Below the pieces are notes generated by a model. That model saw only the letters and a program-made list of their open reading frames with translations, made no database searches and was not told where the DNA came from. Shown here one piece after another: positions 56,039 through 64,000 of a stretch of 64,000 nucleotides of DNA. Made by a program: the position numbers and the translations under genes. The DNA comes from Frigidibacter sp. RF13 (GTDB taxonomy: Bacteria > Pseudomonadota > Alphaproteobacteria > Rhodobacterales > Rhodobacteraceae), in assembly GCF_026626305.1 (NCBI RefSeq), contig NZ_JAPNUE010000013.1, positions 1 to 64,000 on the forward strand, given 5' to 3'. The stretch's first letter is position 1; every line of letters starts with the position of its first letter.

Positions 56039-56122
56039 GGGCGACGTGCTGCAAGGTGCGGCAGCGGACTGTAACTCCGCCGAGGAGACTCATGCCTGGT
56101 TCGATTCCAGGGTCGCCCACCA
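56039..56122 (+). tRNA. tRNA-Tyr-like gene (anticodon GUA), atypical
   Basis: 84 nt with a full acceptor stem GGGCGAC/GTCGCCC, anticodon stem GCGGA/TCCGC around loop CTGTAAC (anticodon GTA), variable arm with a GAG/CTC stem, T-arm CCTGG-TTCGATT-CCAGG and encoded CCA. The D region (GTGCTGCAAGGTGCGGCA) is unusual and position 8 is G, not T. GUA implies tyrosine, but body features differ from ordinary tRNA-Tyr, so function is uncertain. It is followed by an integrase stump. Confidence 0.75.
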
Positions 56123-56188
56123 TTCCTCGCAAAATCAAGTGCTTAAAGGCCGCAATTCTCCGGTGCGACATACTGGTGAGACATTGCA

Positions 56189-56338
56189 ATGCGATTTGCG
56201 GCCTACTTGTGCGCTTCCCGCCATGGCATCTATTACTTCCGCTGGCCCCTGCCTCGGAACCTGCATCCGGCAGGACGGGCATCCGACGTCAGGCTGTCGC
56301 TTAAGACACGTGCGCCCCACCTGGCTGAGCACCTTTGA
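56189..56338 (+). pseudogene. truncated tyrosine recombinase (integrase), N-terminal stump
   Basis: 49 codons starting ATG at 56189: AAYLCASRHGIYYFRWPLPR and then ASDVRLSLKTRAP, then a stop. This matches the N-terminal DUF6538-type domain of phage/island integrases (pattern SRHGxYYFRWPLPRxLHP). The core-binding and catalytic domains are missing. It begins 67 bases after the tRNA 3' end, the classic position of an island integrase. Confidence 0.8.
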
Positions 56339-56341
56339 TGC

Positions 56342-57757
56342 TCAGCCGACTGGCACGTCGGCGGCCTTGCCGTTGCCGCGCACGAAGAGGGTGGCAGCCA
56401 CGCTCGCCAGCAGACCGACGAGCGCGGCGCCCAGGAAGGCAGCTCGATATCCCGACAGGGCATCTACGGCCTCGTGCGGCGCGCCGGCGAGTTGCGAGGC
56501 CGCCACCGAAACCATCACGGCGAGTCCAAGCGCAGATCCCACCTGGTAGGTCGTGTTGATCAAGCCGGACGCCAGCCCGGTGTCCTCGGGCGCCGCGCCG
56601 CCCATGCCGGTCATCGTGACCGGGATATAGGCCAGCGACATGCCAAGCGCCGCGATCAGCGAGGCGGGCAGAACCGAAGCGAGATAGGTGCCGTCTGCGG
56701 GGATCGTCGCCAGCAGTCCGAGGGCGCCGCTCAGCGCCAGGAGACCGGCGATCATGACGGGCTTCACACCGAAACGGCCGATCAGGGGCCCGGTGAGCTT
56801 CACCATGAACACCATGATGACCAGCGTCATCGGCAGAAGCGCGAGGCCCGACCCGAAGGCCGACAGGTTCAGCACCGACTGGAGATAGAGGTTCAGGAAG
56901 AACCACAGTGGAATCCAAGCAGCGCCCAAGAGTGCCATGACTAGGTTGCCAGCCCCAAGGCCCGGTGCCCGGAACAGGCGCAGCGGCAGAAGCGGTGAGC
57001 GCGACTTGGCCTGGACGATCAGGAACAGGATCAGCAGACCGACCGCGGCGCCCAGAAGGGCGAGGGTCTGAGGAACCAGCCAGCCGGCGTGCTCACCGGT
57101 GACGATGGCATAGACTGCCGCCACGATCGCGCCGGTCACAAGCGCAGAGTCGATCACGCCGATCTTGCCCCGCGATCCCGGAACCTTCCGGAGAACGGAC
57201 GGACCGATGGCGAGCACGGCAAGACCCAGAGGGACGTTAACAAGGAACGTCCAGGTCCAGCTCATCCACTCGGTAATGACACCGCCGAGGAAGACGCCAG
57301 CGGTCCCGCCGGCTGCGGCGGAGGCACCCCAGAACCCGAATGCGCGACCAAGCTCGGCGGGACGCGCGCCGAACAGGCGCATGAGAATGGACAGCGCGGC
57401 GGGTGCGATCAAAGCCGCCCCGACACCTTGCAAGGCTCGCCCTGTCAGGAGGACGGCCTGGCTATCGGCGAGCCCCGCGACCAGAGAAGACGCGGTCAGG
57501 ATGCCGAAGCCGGCGAGGAAGATGCGGCGTGCGCCGAACACATCGGCGAGCTTGCCGCCGAGCAGAAGAAGACCGCCGAAAGCGATCACATAGGCGTTGA
57601 AGATCCAGCTCAGCCCTTCGTCGGTGAACCCGAGATCGGCCTGGATGGCGGGAAGTGCGACACCGATGATCGATGTGTCGAGGATGACGATGAACTGTGC
57701 GGCGCACAGGAGCGCAAGCGCCCTCCACCGCTTTGGATCAGGATTGGGAAGTGACAT
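56342..57757 (-). CDS. MFS drug:H+ antiporter, DHA2 (EmrB/QacA-like) family
   Basis: 471-aa inner-membrane exporter with about 14 helices. Motif FIVILDTSIIGVALPAIQ in helix 1, GRALQGVGAALIAPAALSIL (motif C region) and the DHA2 length are typical. Likely exports drugs or toxic organics. Start 57757 with AGAGGG upstream. On its promoter side a CueR-like operator with TTGACC (57820-57843) points toward this gene, so the nearby MerR regulator probably controls it. Confidence 0.92.
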   Translation of the reverse strand: MSLPNPDPKRWRALALLCAAQFIVILDTSIIGVALPAIQADLGFTDEGLSWIFNAYVIAFGGLLLLGGKLADVFGARRIFLAGFGILTASSLVAGLADSQAVLLTGRALQGVGAALIAPAALSILMRLFGARPAELGRAFGFWGASAAAGGTAGVFLGGVITEWMSWTWTFLVNVPLGLAVLAIGPSVLRKVPGSRGKIGVIDSALVTGAIVAAVYAIVTGEHAGWLVPQTLALLGAAVGLLILFLIVQAKSRSPLLPLRLFRAPGLGAGNLVMALLGAAWIPLWFFLNLYLQSVLNLSAFGSGLALLPMTLVIMVFMVKLTGPLIGRFGVKPVMIAGLLALSGALGLLATIPADGTYLASVLPASLIAALGMSLAYIPVTMTGMGGAAPEDTGLASGLINTTYQVGSALGLAVMVSVAASQLAGAPHEAVDALSGYRAAFLGAALVGLLASVAATLFVRGNGKAADVPVG

Positions 57758-57819
57758 CGGACGAAGCCCTCTGGTTGCAGTTGGGCCGCAGCGATTCGTG
57801 CGGATGTTCTGCGTCCTCG

Positions 57820-57840
57820 GGGCTCCCATCATGGCAGGGT
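57820..57840 (-). promoter_or_regulatory. CueR/MerR-type operator for the DHA2 transporter
   Basis: On the minus strand: ACCCTGC-CATGATG-GGAGCCC, preceded by the overlapping -35 TTGACC (57838-57843). It has the same half-site and seven-base spacer design as the sites at 57920 and 58242, and lies about 65 bases upstream of the transporter start. Confidence 0.65.
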
Positions 57841-57919
57841 CAACGCACCTCCCAGCGTGTCAGGGTGCGCTTTGCGAAGATTCCAAGGAGATGTTCGAGG
57901 ATCGCTCCGCTCGGCATTG

Positions 57920-57940
57920 ACCCTCCCTCCTTTGGAGGCC
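57920..57940 (+). promoter_or_regulatory. CueR/MerR-type operator for the 65-aa gene
   Basis: ACCCTCC-CTCCTTT-GGAGGCC with overlapping -35 TTGACC (57917-57922), 46 bases before the ATG at 57986. Left half-site identical to that at 58242; right half matches in GGAGG. Confidence 0.65.
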
Positions 57941-57985
57941 CGACAAGGTGATTCGACACAGCACCAGTCACCTTGGAGAACTCCA

Positions 57986-58183
57986 ATGACGCATTCCGTT
58001 CCTATCCCTGTCCGTCCGTCGCTGCTTGGACATCTTCTCAGTGTCCTGAGGACCGCAACGCTCGAGCGCATGATCCTGCCTGACGTCGAAGGCAGGGAAA
58101 TGGAGGAGCATATCCTGCTGGAGTCACATCTTGTGCGGGCGCCGCCCCTTCTTTTTGCCGCACAACAGGCGCCGCTTCTTTGA
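57986..58183 (+). CDS. small hypothetical protein under a MerR-type promoter (65 aa)
   Basis: 65-aa protein (MTHSVPIPVRPSLLGHLL, then RTATLERMILPDVEGREME and a hydrophobic end AAQQAPLL). It has two His residues in the second half (EEHILLESHLV), no Cys and no obvious membrane helix. GGAG eight bases before the ATG and a CueR-like operator upstream support real expression. Family unknown; a metal- or drug-response accessory is possible. Confidence 0.5.
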   Translation: MTHSVPIPVRPSLLGHLLSVLRTATLERMILPDVEGREMEEHILLESHLVRAPPLLFAAQQAPLL

Positions 58184-58241
58184 CTGCTGAAGATGAAATC
58201 TCTGCGGCCCGTGTCAGGACCATTGCGCGAAAATCCTGTTG

Positions 58242-58262
58242 ACCCTCCAATGATGGGAGGGT
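58242..58262 (+). promoter_or_regulatory. CueR-type operator in front of the MerR gene
   Basis: Perfect palindrome ACCCTCC-AATGATG-GGAGGGT with overlapping -35 TTGACC (58239-58244), 50 bases before the regulator's ATG. The geometry (7-base halves, 7-base spacer) equals known CueR sites; autoregulation is expected. Confidence 0.8.
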
Positions 58263-58311
58263 GCAGGAAGGATTCGATCCCGACGTGGCGGGACTAGAAT
58301 GGAGCCTCGTG

Positions 58312-58764
58312 ATGAATATCGGAGAAGCCTCGAAGGCGACCGGCATCTCGGTAAAGATGCTGCGCTACTATGAAGAAATCGGTCTCGTCCGCCCAGCCCT
58401 CAGGGCCTATTCGGGCTATCGCGTCTATTCGGACAAGAACATTGCGATGCTGCGTTTCGTGCGTCGCGCCCGCGACCTCGGGTTCCAGGTGAAGCAGATC
58501 GCGTCGCTTCTGGATCTCTGGCAGGACGGAAGCCGCGCGAGTGCGGATGTGAAAGCGCTGGCCCTCGATCACGTCCGCGAACTGGAGCAGCGCCGGCGCG
58601 AGCTCGACGAGATGATCGGCACGCTGCAGCACCTGGCGCATCACTGCCATGGCGACAGCCGACCCGATTGCCCGATCCTGACCGGCCTGAGCACCGAAGA
58701 AGAAGCGACACCCAAGCCGGCGCGCAAGAAGGCCTCGCGCCGAAGCTTTGCGGTAGCCGGCTGA
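58312..58764 (+). CDS. cueR: CueR-type MerR family regulator (Cu+/Ag+ sensing)
   Basis: 150-aa MerR regulator. N-terminal winged HTH (MNIGEASKATGISVKMLRYYEEIGL), dimer helix, and the metal loop Cys112-x7-Cys120 (CHGDSRPDC) with Ser77, the exact residues used by CueR for monovalent copper or silver. A basic tail (KPARKKASRRS) is extra. GGAG before the ATG. Three matching operators nearby suggest control of itself, the 65-aa gene and the DHA2 pump; a Cu ATPase lies 3 kb downstream. Confidence 0.88.
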   Translation: MNIGEASKATGISVKMLRYYEEIGLVRPALRAYSGYRVYSDKNIAMLRFVRRARDLGFQVKQIASLLDLWQDGSRASADVKALALDHVRELEQRRRELDEMIGTLQHLAHHCHGDSRPDCPILTGLSTEEEATPKPARKKASRRSFAVAG

Positions 58765-58836
58765 AGGCTCTCAGACGTTGGGTCTGCTCCCGGGTGGGTT
58801 CCTGGCAGTCGATTTTCACGCCCCGGAGGGCAGACC

Positions 58837-59142
58837 ATGATCGGCAGGATTTGGACGACACGTGTCGACGAGGTGCGCGCCCTCGAATACGAGGCGTTCG
58901 CCAGAGAGATCTCGCTGCCGATGTTTCGTCAGCAGCCAGGATTCCTTGGTGTCGCCATGTTTCGCCGCGGTGAGGAGTGTGTGGTACTGACCCTTTGGCG
59001 GGATGCGGAGTCGGTCGCGGCCCTCGCCAGATCCACTTCCTACGCCCGGACGGTGAGCGAGATCCTTGCCGCGGGCTTCATTCAAGGCGAGCAGACCCTG
59101 GAGACCTACAACGTGCACCTGCTCGCTGACCTGCAAAGATAG
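58837..59142 (+). CDS. antibiotic biosynthesis monooxygenase (ABM)-fold protein
   Basis: 101-aa single ABM ferredoxin-like fold: MIGRIWTTRVDEVRALEYEA, then PGFLGVAMFRRGEECVVLTL and a TYNVHLLADL end. The fold covers heme-degrading and quinone or polyketide monooxygenases; no heme-binding pattern can be confirmed. GGAGGG before the ATG. Follows cueR by 72 bases and is convergent with the reductase gene across a strong hairpin. Confidence 0.82.
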   Translation: MIGRIWTTRVDEVRALEYEAFAREISLPMFRQQPGFLGVAMFRRGEECVVLTLWRDAESVAALARSTSYARTVSEILAAGFIQGEQTLETYNVHLLADLQR

Positions 59143-59193
59143 GGCGCGCGTTTCCAGCAAGCGTCCGGACAGCTCGAAGTGATGGCCAAGAGA

Positions 59194-59235
59194 CGACGTG
59201 CCACGAGGATAACGCCCTCATGGCACGTCGCTTTT
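59194..59235. terminator. bidirectional terminator
   Basis: 15-pair stem CGACGTGCCACGAGG / CCTCATGGCACGTCG with one mismatch and a seven-base loop, then CTTTT on the plus strand. It separates the convergent ABM and reductase genes. Confidence 0.85.
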
Positions 59236-59243
59236 GCTGCATC

Positions 59244-60275
59244 TCAGCTTGCGACCGCGATGTCTCTGGCCCCGGCTACATCCTCGGGCGTGAAGAATAC
59301 GTCGGCGTGCAGATCGGCCGACTGAAGACCGGACGCCAGAACGACTTCCGTCAAGGCGTCGATCATTACCGGCGGGCCGGCGGTGTAGACCTTCCAGCCG
59401 TCCAGATCCTGCAGGTCCGCACGGACGGCGGCATGCAGGAATCCAGTGCGCCTGTCGGTGGGCGCGGACGGAGCCGACAGCACGGGCGTCACGGTCATGT
59501 TGCCATGTCGTGCAGCAAGGGCGGCCAGCTGGTCGAGACCATAAAGGTCACGCTCGTCCCGTCCACCGACATAGACGCGGATGGGCTGGCGCATGCCCTG
59601 CGCGACGGCGCTTTGTAGGATCGACAGGATCGGTGCAAGCCCGGAACCGCCGGCAACCGCAAGGATCGGCCCGGTATGTCCCTTACGCAGATGCGCCGAG
59701 CCGCGGGGCCCAGTGAGGCGGAGGCGATCGCCGACACGGAGGCGGTCGTGAATGGCCGTCGAGGTCTGCCCGTCGGGCACGCGCCGGGCGTGGAACTCCA
59801 GCACGTCGGTAGCCGGCGCGTTCGCCATCGAGTAGTCCCGTGCAGGCACGCCCGGCAGATTGAGCGTCGCGTATTGGCCGGACGCATACAGGAACGGTGC
59901 GCCGTCAACCCGGAGCCGCAGACGCAGGATATCGTGCGTGAGAAGCTCGGTGCCCACGACTTCCGCAGACATTTCGCGGACAGGATGACTGACGGCGTCC
60001 TCGTCCTCTAGCCAGGCCACGCTCACCGGACCCTTCGGCACGGATCGGCAGGCCAGGATCAGGCCGGCGTCTCGTTCGTCGGGAGGAAGCGCAAACCGTG
60101 AGAAGTCGAGCATTTCGACCTCGCCGCTTGCGAGGCGCGACTTGCAGTTGCCGCAGCGGCCGGACTTGCAGCCGTGCGGGTAGTCGATGCCTTCGGCCAG
60201 CGCGGCCGAGAGGATCGTCTGTCCGTCCGGCACTGTAATGGCCCGGCCGATGTTGAGAAGGGTGACGTCAGGCAT
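59244..60275 (-). CDS. [2Fe-2S] ferredoxin/FAD-NAD(P) reductase
   Basis: 343-aa oxidoreductase. N-terminal plant-type ferredoxin domain with Cys36, Cys41, Cys44 and Cys76, then an FNR-like FAD domain (RDYSMANAP) and NAD domain (AVAGGSGLAPIL, YTAGPPVM). Architecture as in phenol hydroxylase P5 or CDP-6-deoxyglucoseen reductases. GGAG nine bases before the ATG. It overlaps the MFS gene's end by eight bases; last gene of the copper-linked operon. No oxygenase partner is visible, so its electron acceptor is unknown. Confidence 0.9.
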   Translation of the reverse strand: MPDVTLLNIGRAITVPDGQTILSAALAEGIDYPHGCKSGRCGNCKSRLASGEVEMLDFSRFALPPDERDAGLILACRSVPKGPVSVAWLEDEDAVSHPVREMSAEVVGTELLTHDILRLRLRVDGAPFLYASGQYATLNLPGVPARDYSMANAPATDVLEFHARRVPDGQTSTAIHDRLRVGDRLRLTGPRGSAHLRKGHTGPILAVAGGSGLAPILSILQSAVAQGMRQPIRVYVGGRDERDLYGLDQLAALAARHGNMTVTPVLSAPSAPTDRRTGFLHAAVRADLQDLDGWKVYTAGPPVMIDALTEVVLASGLQSADLHADVFFTPEDVAGARDIAVAS

Positions 60276-61572
60276 GTCTGGATACTCCATTGCAGGAAAG
60301 GGTGCAGGTCGGGGCGCAGGTGACGATTCCGGTGCCGCTCGCGGCGGCGCAGGCACAAACGGTCTCGACGAGTGAGGCCGACGATGCGGCTGGGGCGTGG
60401 CGCAGGACCAGGACGGAGAGGATCGCGGAGACAGCCGGCGCGAGGAAGGCGAGGGACAGTGCGGGTCCGACTCCGATCTGCGTCTGCAATGCGCCGATAC
60501 CGAAGTAGAGGAGGCCTGCAAGGGCGAAGCCGAGACCGAAGACCATGCCGGCGGCGGTGGCGCCGGCACTCGGCGCGAAGTCCTGCGCGGCGACGACGAG
60601 GATTGGGGTCGCCGCGTAGCTGAGCGCCCCCGCCGCGGCAAGTGCGGCCACGAACCCGCCTGTTCCGGGGGTTAGCCAGAGCAGCGCAAGGAAGGCCGGC
60701 ATCGCGGCGGACATCACCCCGGCGAGCAGCCAGGTCCGCGACAGACGTGCGGCGAGGAACCCGACGCCGATGCCGCCGGCCGCGGCGGCGAGCGAGAAGG
60801 TGCTGAGCGTGCCGGCGATTGCCGGATCGCTCCCGGGGAGTCCGTGCCGCTCCATCAGGTAGAGCGGCAGGCCGTTGAGGACCGCCGTCGCTGGCAGGAA
60901 GGCAAAGGCAGTGGCAAGCGTGATCAGGCCAACCGGTCCGAGAACGAGGCGCATGTCGAAGCGCGGTGCTGCTGCGACAGGGAGGACAGTGCTGTCTGCG
61001 CTGCGCGAGGCGAAGGCGAGGATAGCTGCCGCAGCAAGGACGCCGGGCAGGATAAGAACAAATGGCAGCGCAGGCCCGGCCACCTCGCGCGCGACGGCGA
61101 TGAAGCCCGGGCCAGCGGCATACCCCAGCATGCCGCCCGCGGAAAACAGGGCGACGGCGAACTCCGGCCGCCGGGCGCCACGCCGTACAAGCATGGATCC
61201 CGCGGGGTGGATCGCGGCAGAGCCGAACCCGGCCACTGCCACCAGTGCGAAGAGAAGCGAAACGCTCGGCACGACGGCCAGAAGGCTCAGCAAAACGGCG
61301 CTGAAGAGGACGCTCGCCGCCGTCACCGGGACCTCGCCGAACCTGTCGGAGAGCCGTCCGAGCAGTGGTCCGGGCAGCGAGGCCGACAGTGCGAAGATCG
61401 CCACGAGCCCCGCGAGCGTCGCCTCGTCGAGGCCGAGCTGGCTGTGGAAGGTCGGCAGGAGGACCGGCAGGAAGGCGGTATAGGCGTCGTTGACCGTGTG
61501 GCCGAACGTGCCGAGCACCAGAGCGCGACGACCGGTCTCGGCGCGTGGCGGGTAGAGGGTCAGTTCGGCCAT
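60268..61572 (-). CDS. MFS transporter with a Cys-rich C-terminal tail
   Basis: 434-aa twelve-helix MFS protein resembling the fosmidomycin-resistance type (FGHTVNDAYTAFLPVLLPTF near the start; GFGSAAIHPAGSMLVRRGAR). After the last helix the tail has five Cys at 406, 408, 419, 423 and 427 (CAC...C-x3-C-x3-C), a metal-binding-like arrangement not typical of MFS proteins. It overlaps the glutaredoxin gene by 13 bases and the reductase gene by eight. Export or import of a metal or thiol complex is possible. Confidence 0.85.
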   Translation of the reverse strand: MAELTLYPPRAETGRRALVLGTFGHTVNDAYTAFLPVLLPTFHSQLGLDEATLAGLVAIFALSASLPGPLLGRLSDRFGEVPVTAASVLFSAVLLSLLAVVPSVSLLFALVAVAGFGSAAIHPAGSMLVRRGARRPEFAVALFSAGGMLGYAAGPGFIAVAREVAGPALPFVLILPGVLAAAAILAFASRSADSTVLPVAAAPRFDMRLVLGPVGLITLATAFAFLPATAVLNGLPLYLMERHGLPGSDPAIAGTLSTFSLAAAAGGIGVGFLAARLSRTWLLAGVMSAAMPAFLALLWLTPGTGGFVAALAAAGALSYAATPILVVAAQDFAPSAGATAAGMVFGLGFALAGLLYFGIGALQTQIGVGPALSLAFLAPAVSAILSVLVLRHAPAASSASLVETVCACAAASGTGIVTCAPTCTLSCNGVSRHA

Positions 61573-61814
61573 GTTCCCAACTCCTTCAGGCGGGCCTCGA
61601 TGCGGGGCTTCTGGTCCTCGAACGTGCCGTAGGTGAACCAGTCGCCGATCTCGGTGATCGGGGCGACGCGCACGCCGAAGCGGCGCTTGGCCTCGTCCAT
61701 CACGTCCTGATTGGTGAGGTCCTGTTCGGCGTAGGCGATGCCGAGGCGACCAAGCCACGCCTTGAGCGTGCGGCAGTCCGGGCAGGTCGGGGTGGAATAG
61801 ACGGTAACGGTCAT
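61560..61814 (-). CDS. glutaredoxin-like protein
   Basis: 84-aa thioredoxin-fold protein with active site TPTCPDC (Cys11, Cys14), and the cis-Pro region VAPITEIGDWF. Similar in size to NrdH/glutaredoxin 3-type proteins. ATG 61814 preceded by AGGAGA. Its start lies 71 bases after the P-type ATPase stop, and its end overlaps the MFS start by 13 bases. Confidence 0.88.
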   Translation of the reverse strand: MTVTVYSTPTCPDCRTLKAWLGRLGIAYAEQDLTNQDVMDEAKRRFGVRVAPITEIGDWFTYGTFEDQKPRIEARLKELGTWPN

Positions 61815-61885
61815 AATCGGTCTCCTGGGTTGGATGGTTTCGGGATAGGCGCGGCGTCCCCAGTCGAGCCGGGGACGCATGGGTG

Positions 61886-64000
61886 TCAGGACGCGGCGTG
61901 CCCGGCTTCGGCCATCGGCGCCTTGAACCGGCGCAGCCGGAGTGCGTTGCCGAGAACAAAGACCGAGGACAGCGCCATCGCGCCGGCTGCGAAGACGGGC
62001 GAGAGCAGGATGCCCGACACCGGCCAGAGCGCCCCGGCAGCGACCGGGATCAGCGCGCCGTTGTAGGCGAAGGCCCAGAACAGGTTCTGCCGGATGTTCC
62101 GCATCGTCGCGCGGCTGAGCGCGATGGCGTTCGGGACACCCTTTAGGCTGCCGGACATCAGCACCACGTCCGCGGCCTCGATGGCCACGTCGGTGCCTGT
62201 GCCGATAGCAAGGCCCACGTCGGCCTCGGCCAGCGCCGGGGCGTCGTTGATGCCGTCGCCCACGAAGGCCACGGCGCCGAGCGCCTTGAGCCGCTTGATC
62301 GCCGCGACCTTGCCGTCAGGCAGCACCTCGGCCACCACCTCGTCGATGCCCAGCCGGCGCGCGATGGCCTCGGCCGTGCGGCGGTTGTCGCCCGTGATCA
62401 TGGCGACCTTCAGCCCGAGGTCGTGCAGCGCCCGGATCGCTTCGGGAGTCGTCGCCTTGATCGGGTCCGCCACCGCGATGATCGCGGCCAGTCGCCCGCC
62501 GATGGCGGCATAGAGCGGCGACTTGCCCTCGTCTGCGAGACGCGCGGCGGCCTCGGCGAAGGCGCCGACGTCATGGCCCAGCTGCGCCATGTAGCGGTCG
62601 GCGCCGATCTCGACACGGATTCCTCCAGCCTCGGCATTGACACCGAACCCTGTCACGCTCTCGAAGCTCGACAGCGCCGGCAGGGGCAGGCCTTCGGCAT
62701 CGGCGGCCTCGACGATGGCGCGGGCGATGGGATGCTCGGACTTGGCCTCGACGGCGGCGATCCGGGACAGCACGTCAGCGCGGTCGAAACCGTCCGCCTG
62801 CACGAGGTCGGTCAGGGTCGGCTTGCCTTCGGTCAGCGTGCCGGTCTTGTCGAGCGCGACGATCTTGGCATCCTGCAATCCCTGCAGCGCGTCACCTTTG
62901 CGGAACAACACACCCAGTTCGGCGCCGCGCCCCGTGCCCACCATGATCGAGGTCGGCGTGGCGAGGCCCATCGCACAGGGGCAGGCGATGATCAGCACCG
63001 CAACCGCGTTCACCAGACCGAAGGTCAGCGCCGGGTCCGGTCCGAAGAAGAACCACACGCCGAAGGTCAGCGCGGCGAGCGTCATCACCGCGGGTACGAA
63101 CCACATGGTGATCTTGTCCACGAGGCCCTGGATCGGCAGCTTGGAGCCCTGCGCCTCCTCGACCATGCGGATGATCTGCGCGAGCATCGTGTCGCTGCCA
63201 ACCGCGGTGGCGCGGAACGCGAAGGCGCCGGTCTGGTTGACCGTGCCGCCTGTCACCTGGGCGCCCTTGGACTTGGCGACCGGGATCGGTTCGCCGGTGA
63301 TCATCGACTCGTCGATCCAGCTTTCGCCCTCGATCACCTCGCCATCGACAGGCACCCGCTCGCCCGGGCGGACTTCGACGATGTCGCCGGGGGCCACATC
63401 GGAAACCTCGATCTCGACGACGCCTGCACCGCGCCGCACGCGGGCGGTCTTGGCCTGAAGGCCGATCAGCCGCTTGATCGCTTCCGAGGTGCGGCCCTTG
63501 GCCCGCGCCTCGAGCACGCGGCCAAGCAGGATCAGCGTCACGATGACCGCTGCGGCCTCGTAGTAGACGTTGACGGTACCCGCCGGCAGCAGGCCCGGCG
63601 CAAAGGTCGCGACCAGCGAATAGGCATAGGCCGCCAGCGTGCCGACGGCGACGAGGCTGTTCATGTCGGGCGCGGCGCGCAGCAGCGCCGGGATGCCCTT
63701 CTGGTAAAAGCGGATGCCGGGGAAGGCGAGCACCAGCGTGGTCAGCGCGAACTGGATCAGCCAGCTCGCGGTCATGCCGATGGTCGAGGCGATCAGATGG
63801 TGCATGCCCGGAATGACATGGCTGCCCATCTCCAGCAGGAAGACCGGCAGGGTCAGACCCGCGGCAATCCCGAGGTCGCGCCGCAGGATGCGGTGCTCCT
63901 GCTCTTTCTTCGCCTCGGCCTCGGCATTGGCAGCAGCGCCGCCGTCGACGGGCCGGGCGATGTAACCGACCTCGGCGACCGCGGCGAGCAGGGTGGCGAG
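61886..64000 (-). CDS. copper-translocating P1B-type ATPase (5' end beyond window)
   Basis: 704 codons seen; the N-terminus is cut by the window edge. The visible part begins at the end of a heavy-metal-associated domain (AEVGYIARP) followed by membrane helices. Key motifs: TGE loop [13 protein letters not shown] ion site ([13 protein letters not shown]), DKTGT phosphorylation site, SEHPIA nucleotide site and [10 protein letters not shown]. The CPC and the helix 7-8 pattern fit Cu+ export (CopA-like). First visible gene of a leftward operon with glutaredoxin-like, MFS and reductase genes; near cueR. Confidence 0.93.
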   Translation of the reverse strand, partial: LATLLAAVAEVGYIARPVDGGAAANAEAEAKKEQEHRILRRDLGIAAGLTLPVFLLEMGSHVIPGMHHLIASTIGMTASWLIQFALTTLVLAFPGIRFYQKGIPALLRAAPDMNSLVAVGTLAAYAYSLVATFAPGLLPAGTVNVYYEAAAVIVTLILLGRVLEARAKGRTSEAIKRLIGLQAKTARVRRGAGVVEIEVSDVAPGDIVEVRPGERVPVDGEVIEGESWIDESMITGEPIPVAKSKGAQVTGGTVNQTGAFAFRATAVGSDTMLAQIIRMVEEAQGSKLPIQGLVDKITMWFVPAVMTLAALTFGVWFFFGPDPALTFGLVNAVAVLIIACPCAMGLATPTSIMVGTGRGAELGVLFRKGDALQGLQDAKIVALDKTGTLTEGKPTLTDLVQADGFDRADVLSRIAAVEAKSEHPIARAIVEAADAEGLPLPALSSFESVTGFGVNAEAGGIRVEIGADRYMAQLGHDVGAFAEAAARLADEGKSPLYAAIGGRLAAIIAVADPIKATTPEAIRALHDLGLKVAMITGDNRRTAEAIARRLGIDEVVAEVLPDGKVAAIKRLKALGAVAFVGDGINDAPALAEADVGLAIGTGTDVAIEAADVVLMSGSLKGVPNAIALSRATMRNIRQNLFWAFAYNGALIPVAAGALWPVSGILLSPVFAAGAMALSSVFVLGNALRLRRFKAPMAEAGHAAS

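Overview
The window is high-GC DNA from an alphaproteobacterium, most probably a member of the Rhodobacterales (Rhodobacteraceae/Paracoccaceae). The evidence is the short bacterial ProS form, an Hda-type DnaA regulator next to ppk and ppx, a VPLPA-CTERM-like secreted protein, and several small conserved proteins typical of that order. Species cannot be named from sequence alone.

Region 1 (1-17525) is accessory. It is bracketed by two IS5-family (IS427-type) insertion sequences in the same orientation: one cut by the left window edge (1-77), one complete (16382-17252). Inside are a groESL pair, a Crp/Fnr regulator and a run of small stress-type proteins. Next comes a cluster (5295-10337) with two paralogous secreted-looking or soluble proteins, a protein with seven Cys-containing repeats and two transglutaminase-like proteins. 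A debris zone (10405-11560) holds phage-like and IS fragments. It is followed by a tidy cassette: an HxlR regulator divergent from a methyltransferase, an OsmC protein, a flavin monooxygenase and a second OsmC protein. Two 44-bp direct repeats (10405 and 16251) that end like a tRNA-Ser 3' end flank debris and cassette. A ~175-bp stretch downstream of the real tRNA-Ser(GGA) at 17526 is repeated in inverted orientation at 10431.

Region 2 (17526-56122) looks like conserved chromosome: kup, alaX, a large MscS channel, a cysteine synthase, a four-gene exopolysaccharide locus (UDP-sugar decarboxylase/epimerase, galE, membrane GT2 synthase, GH26-like secreted glycosidase), a cytochrome c lipoprotein, lolD-lolC, proS, an AI-2E permease, hda, ppk, ppx, selO, an EEP hydrolase, an acyl-CoA ligase, a BON-LysM protein, an MsbA-like ABC exporter, tRNA-Gly(UCC), a 5'-nucleotidase-like protein, pyrD, an ArsC-like protein and rlmB. 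Five related REP-like elements with long GC hairpins lie between genes here.

Region 3 (56039-64000) begins at an atypical tRNA with a GUA anticodon, followed at once by the N-terminal stump of a tyrosine recombinase, so it is probably a decayed tRNA-targeted island. It carries a CueR-type MerR regulator with three matching operators (in front of itself, of a 65-aa protein and of a DHA2 drug transporter). It also carries a leftward operon: Cu-type P1B ATPase (running off the window), a glutaredoxin-like protein, an MFS transporter with a Cys-rich tail and a [2Fe-2S]/FAD reductase. The best candidates for undescribed systems are the HxlR/OsmC/monooxygenase cassette, the copper-linked operon and regulon, and the transglutaminase/Cys-repeat cluster.
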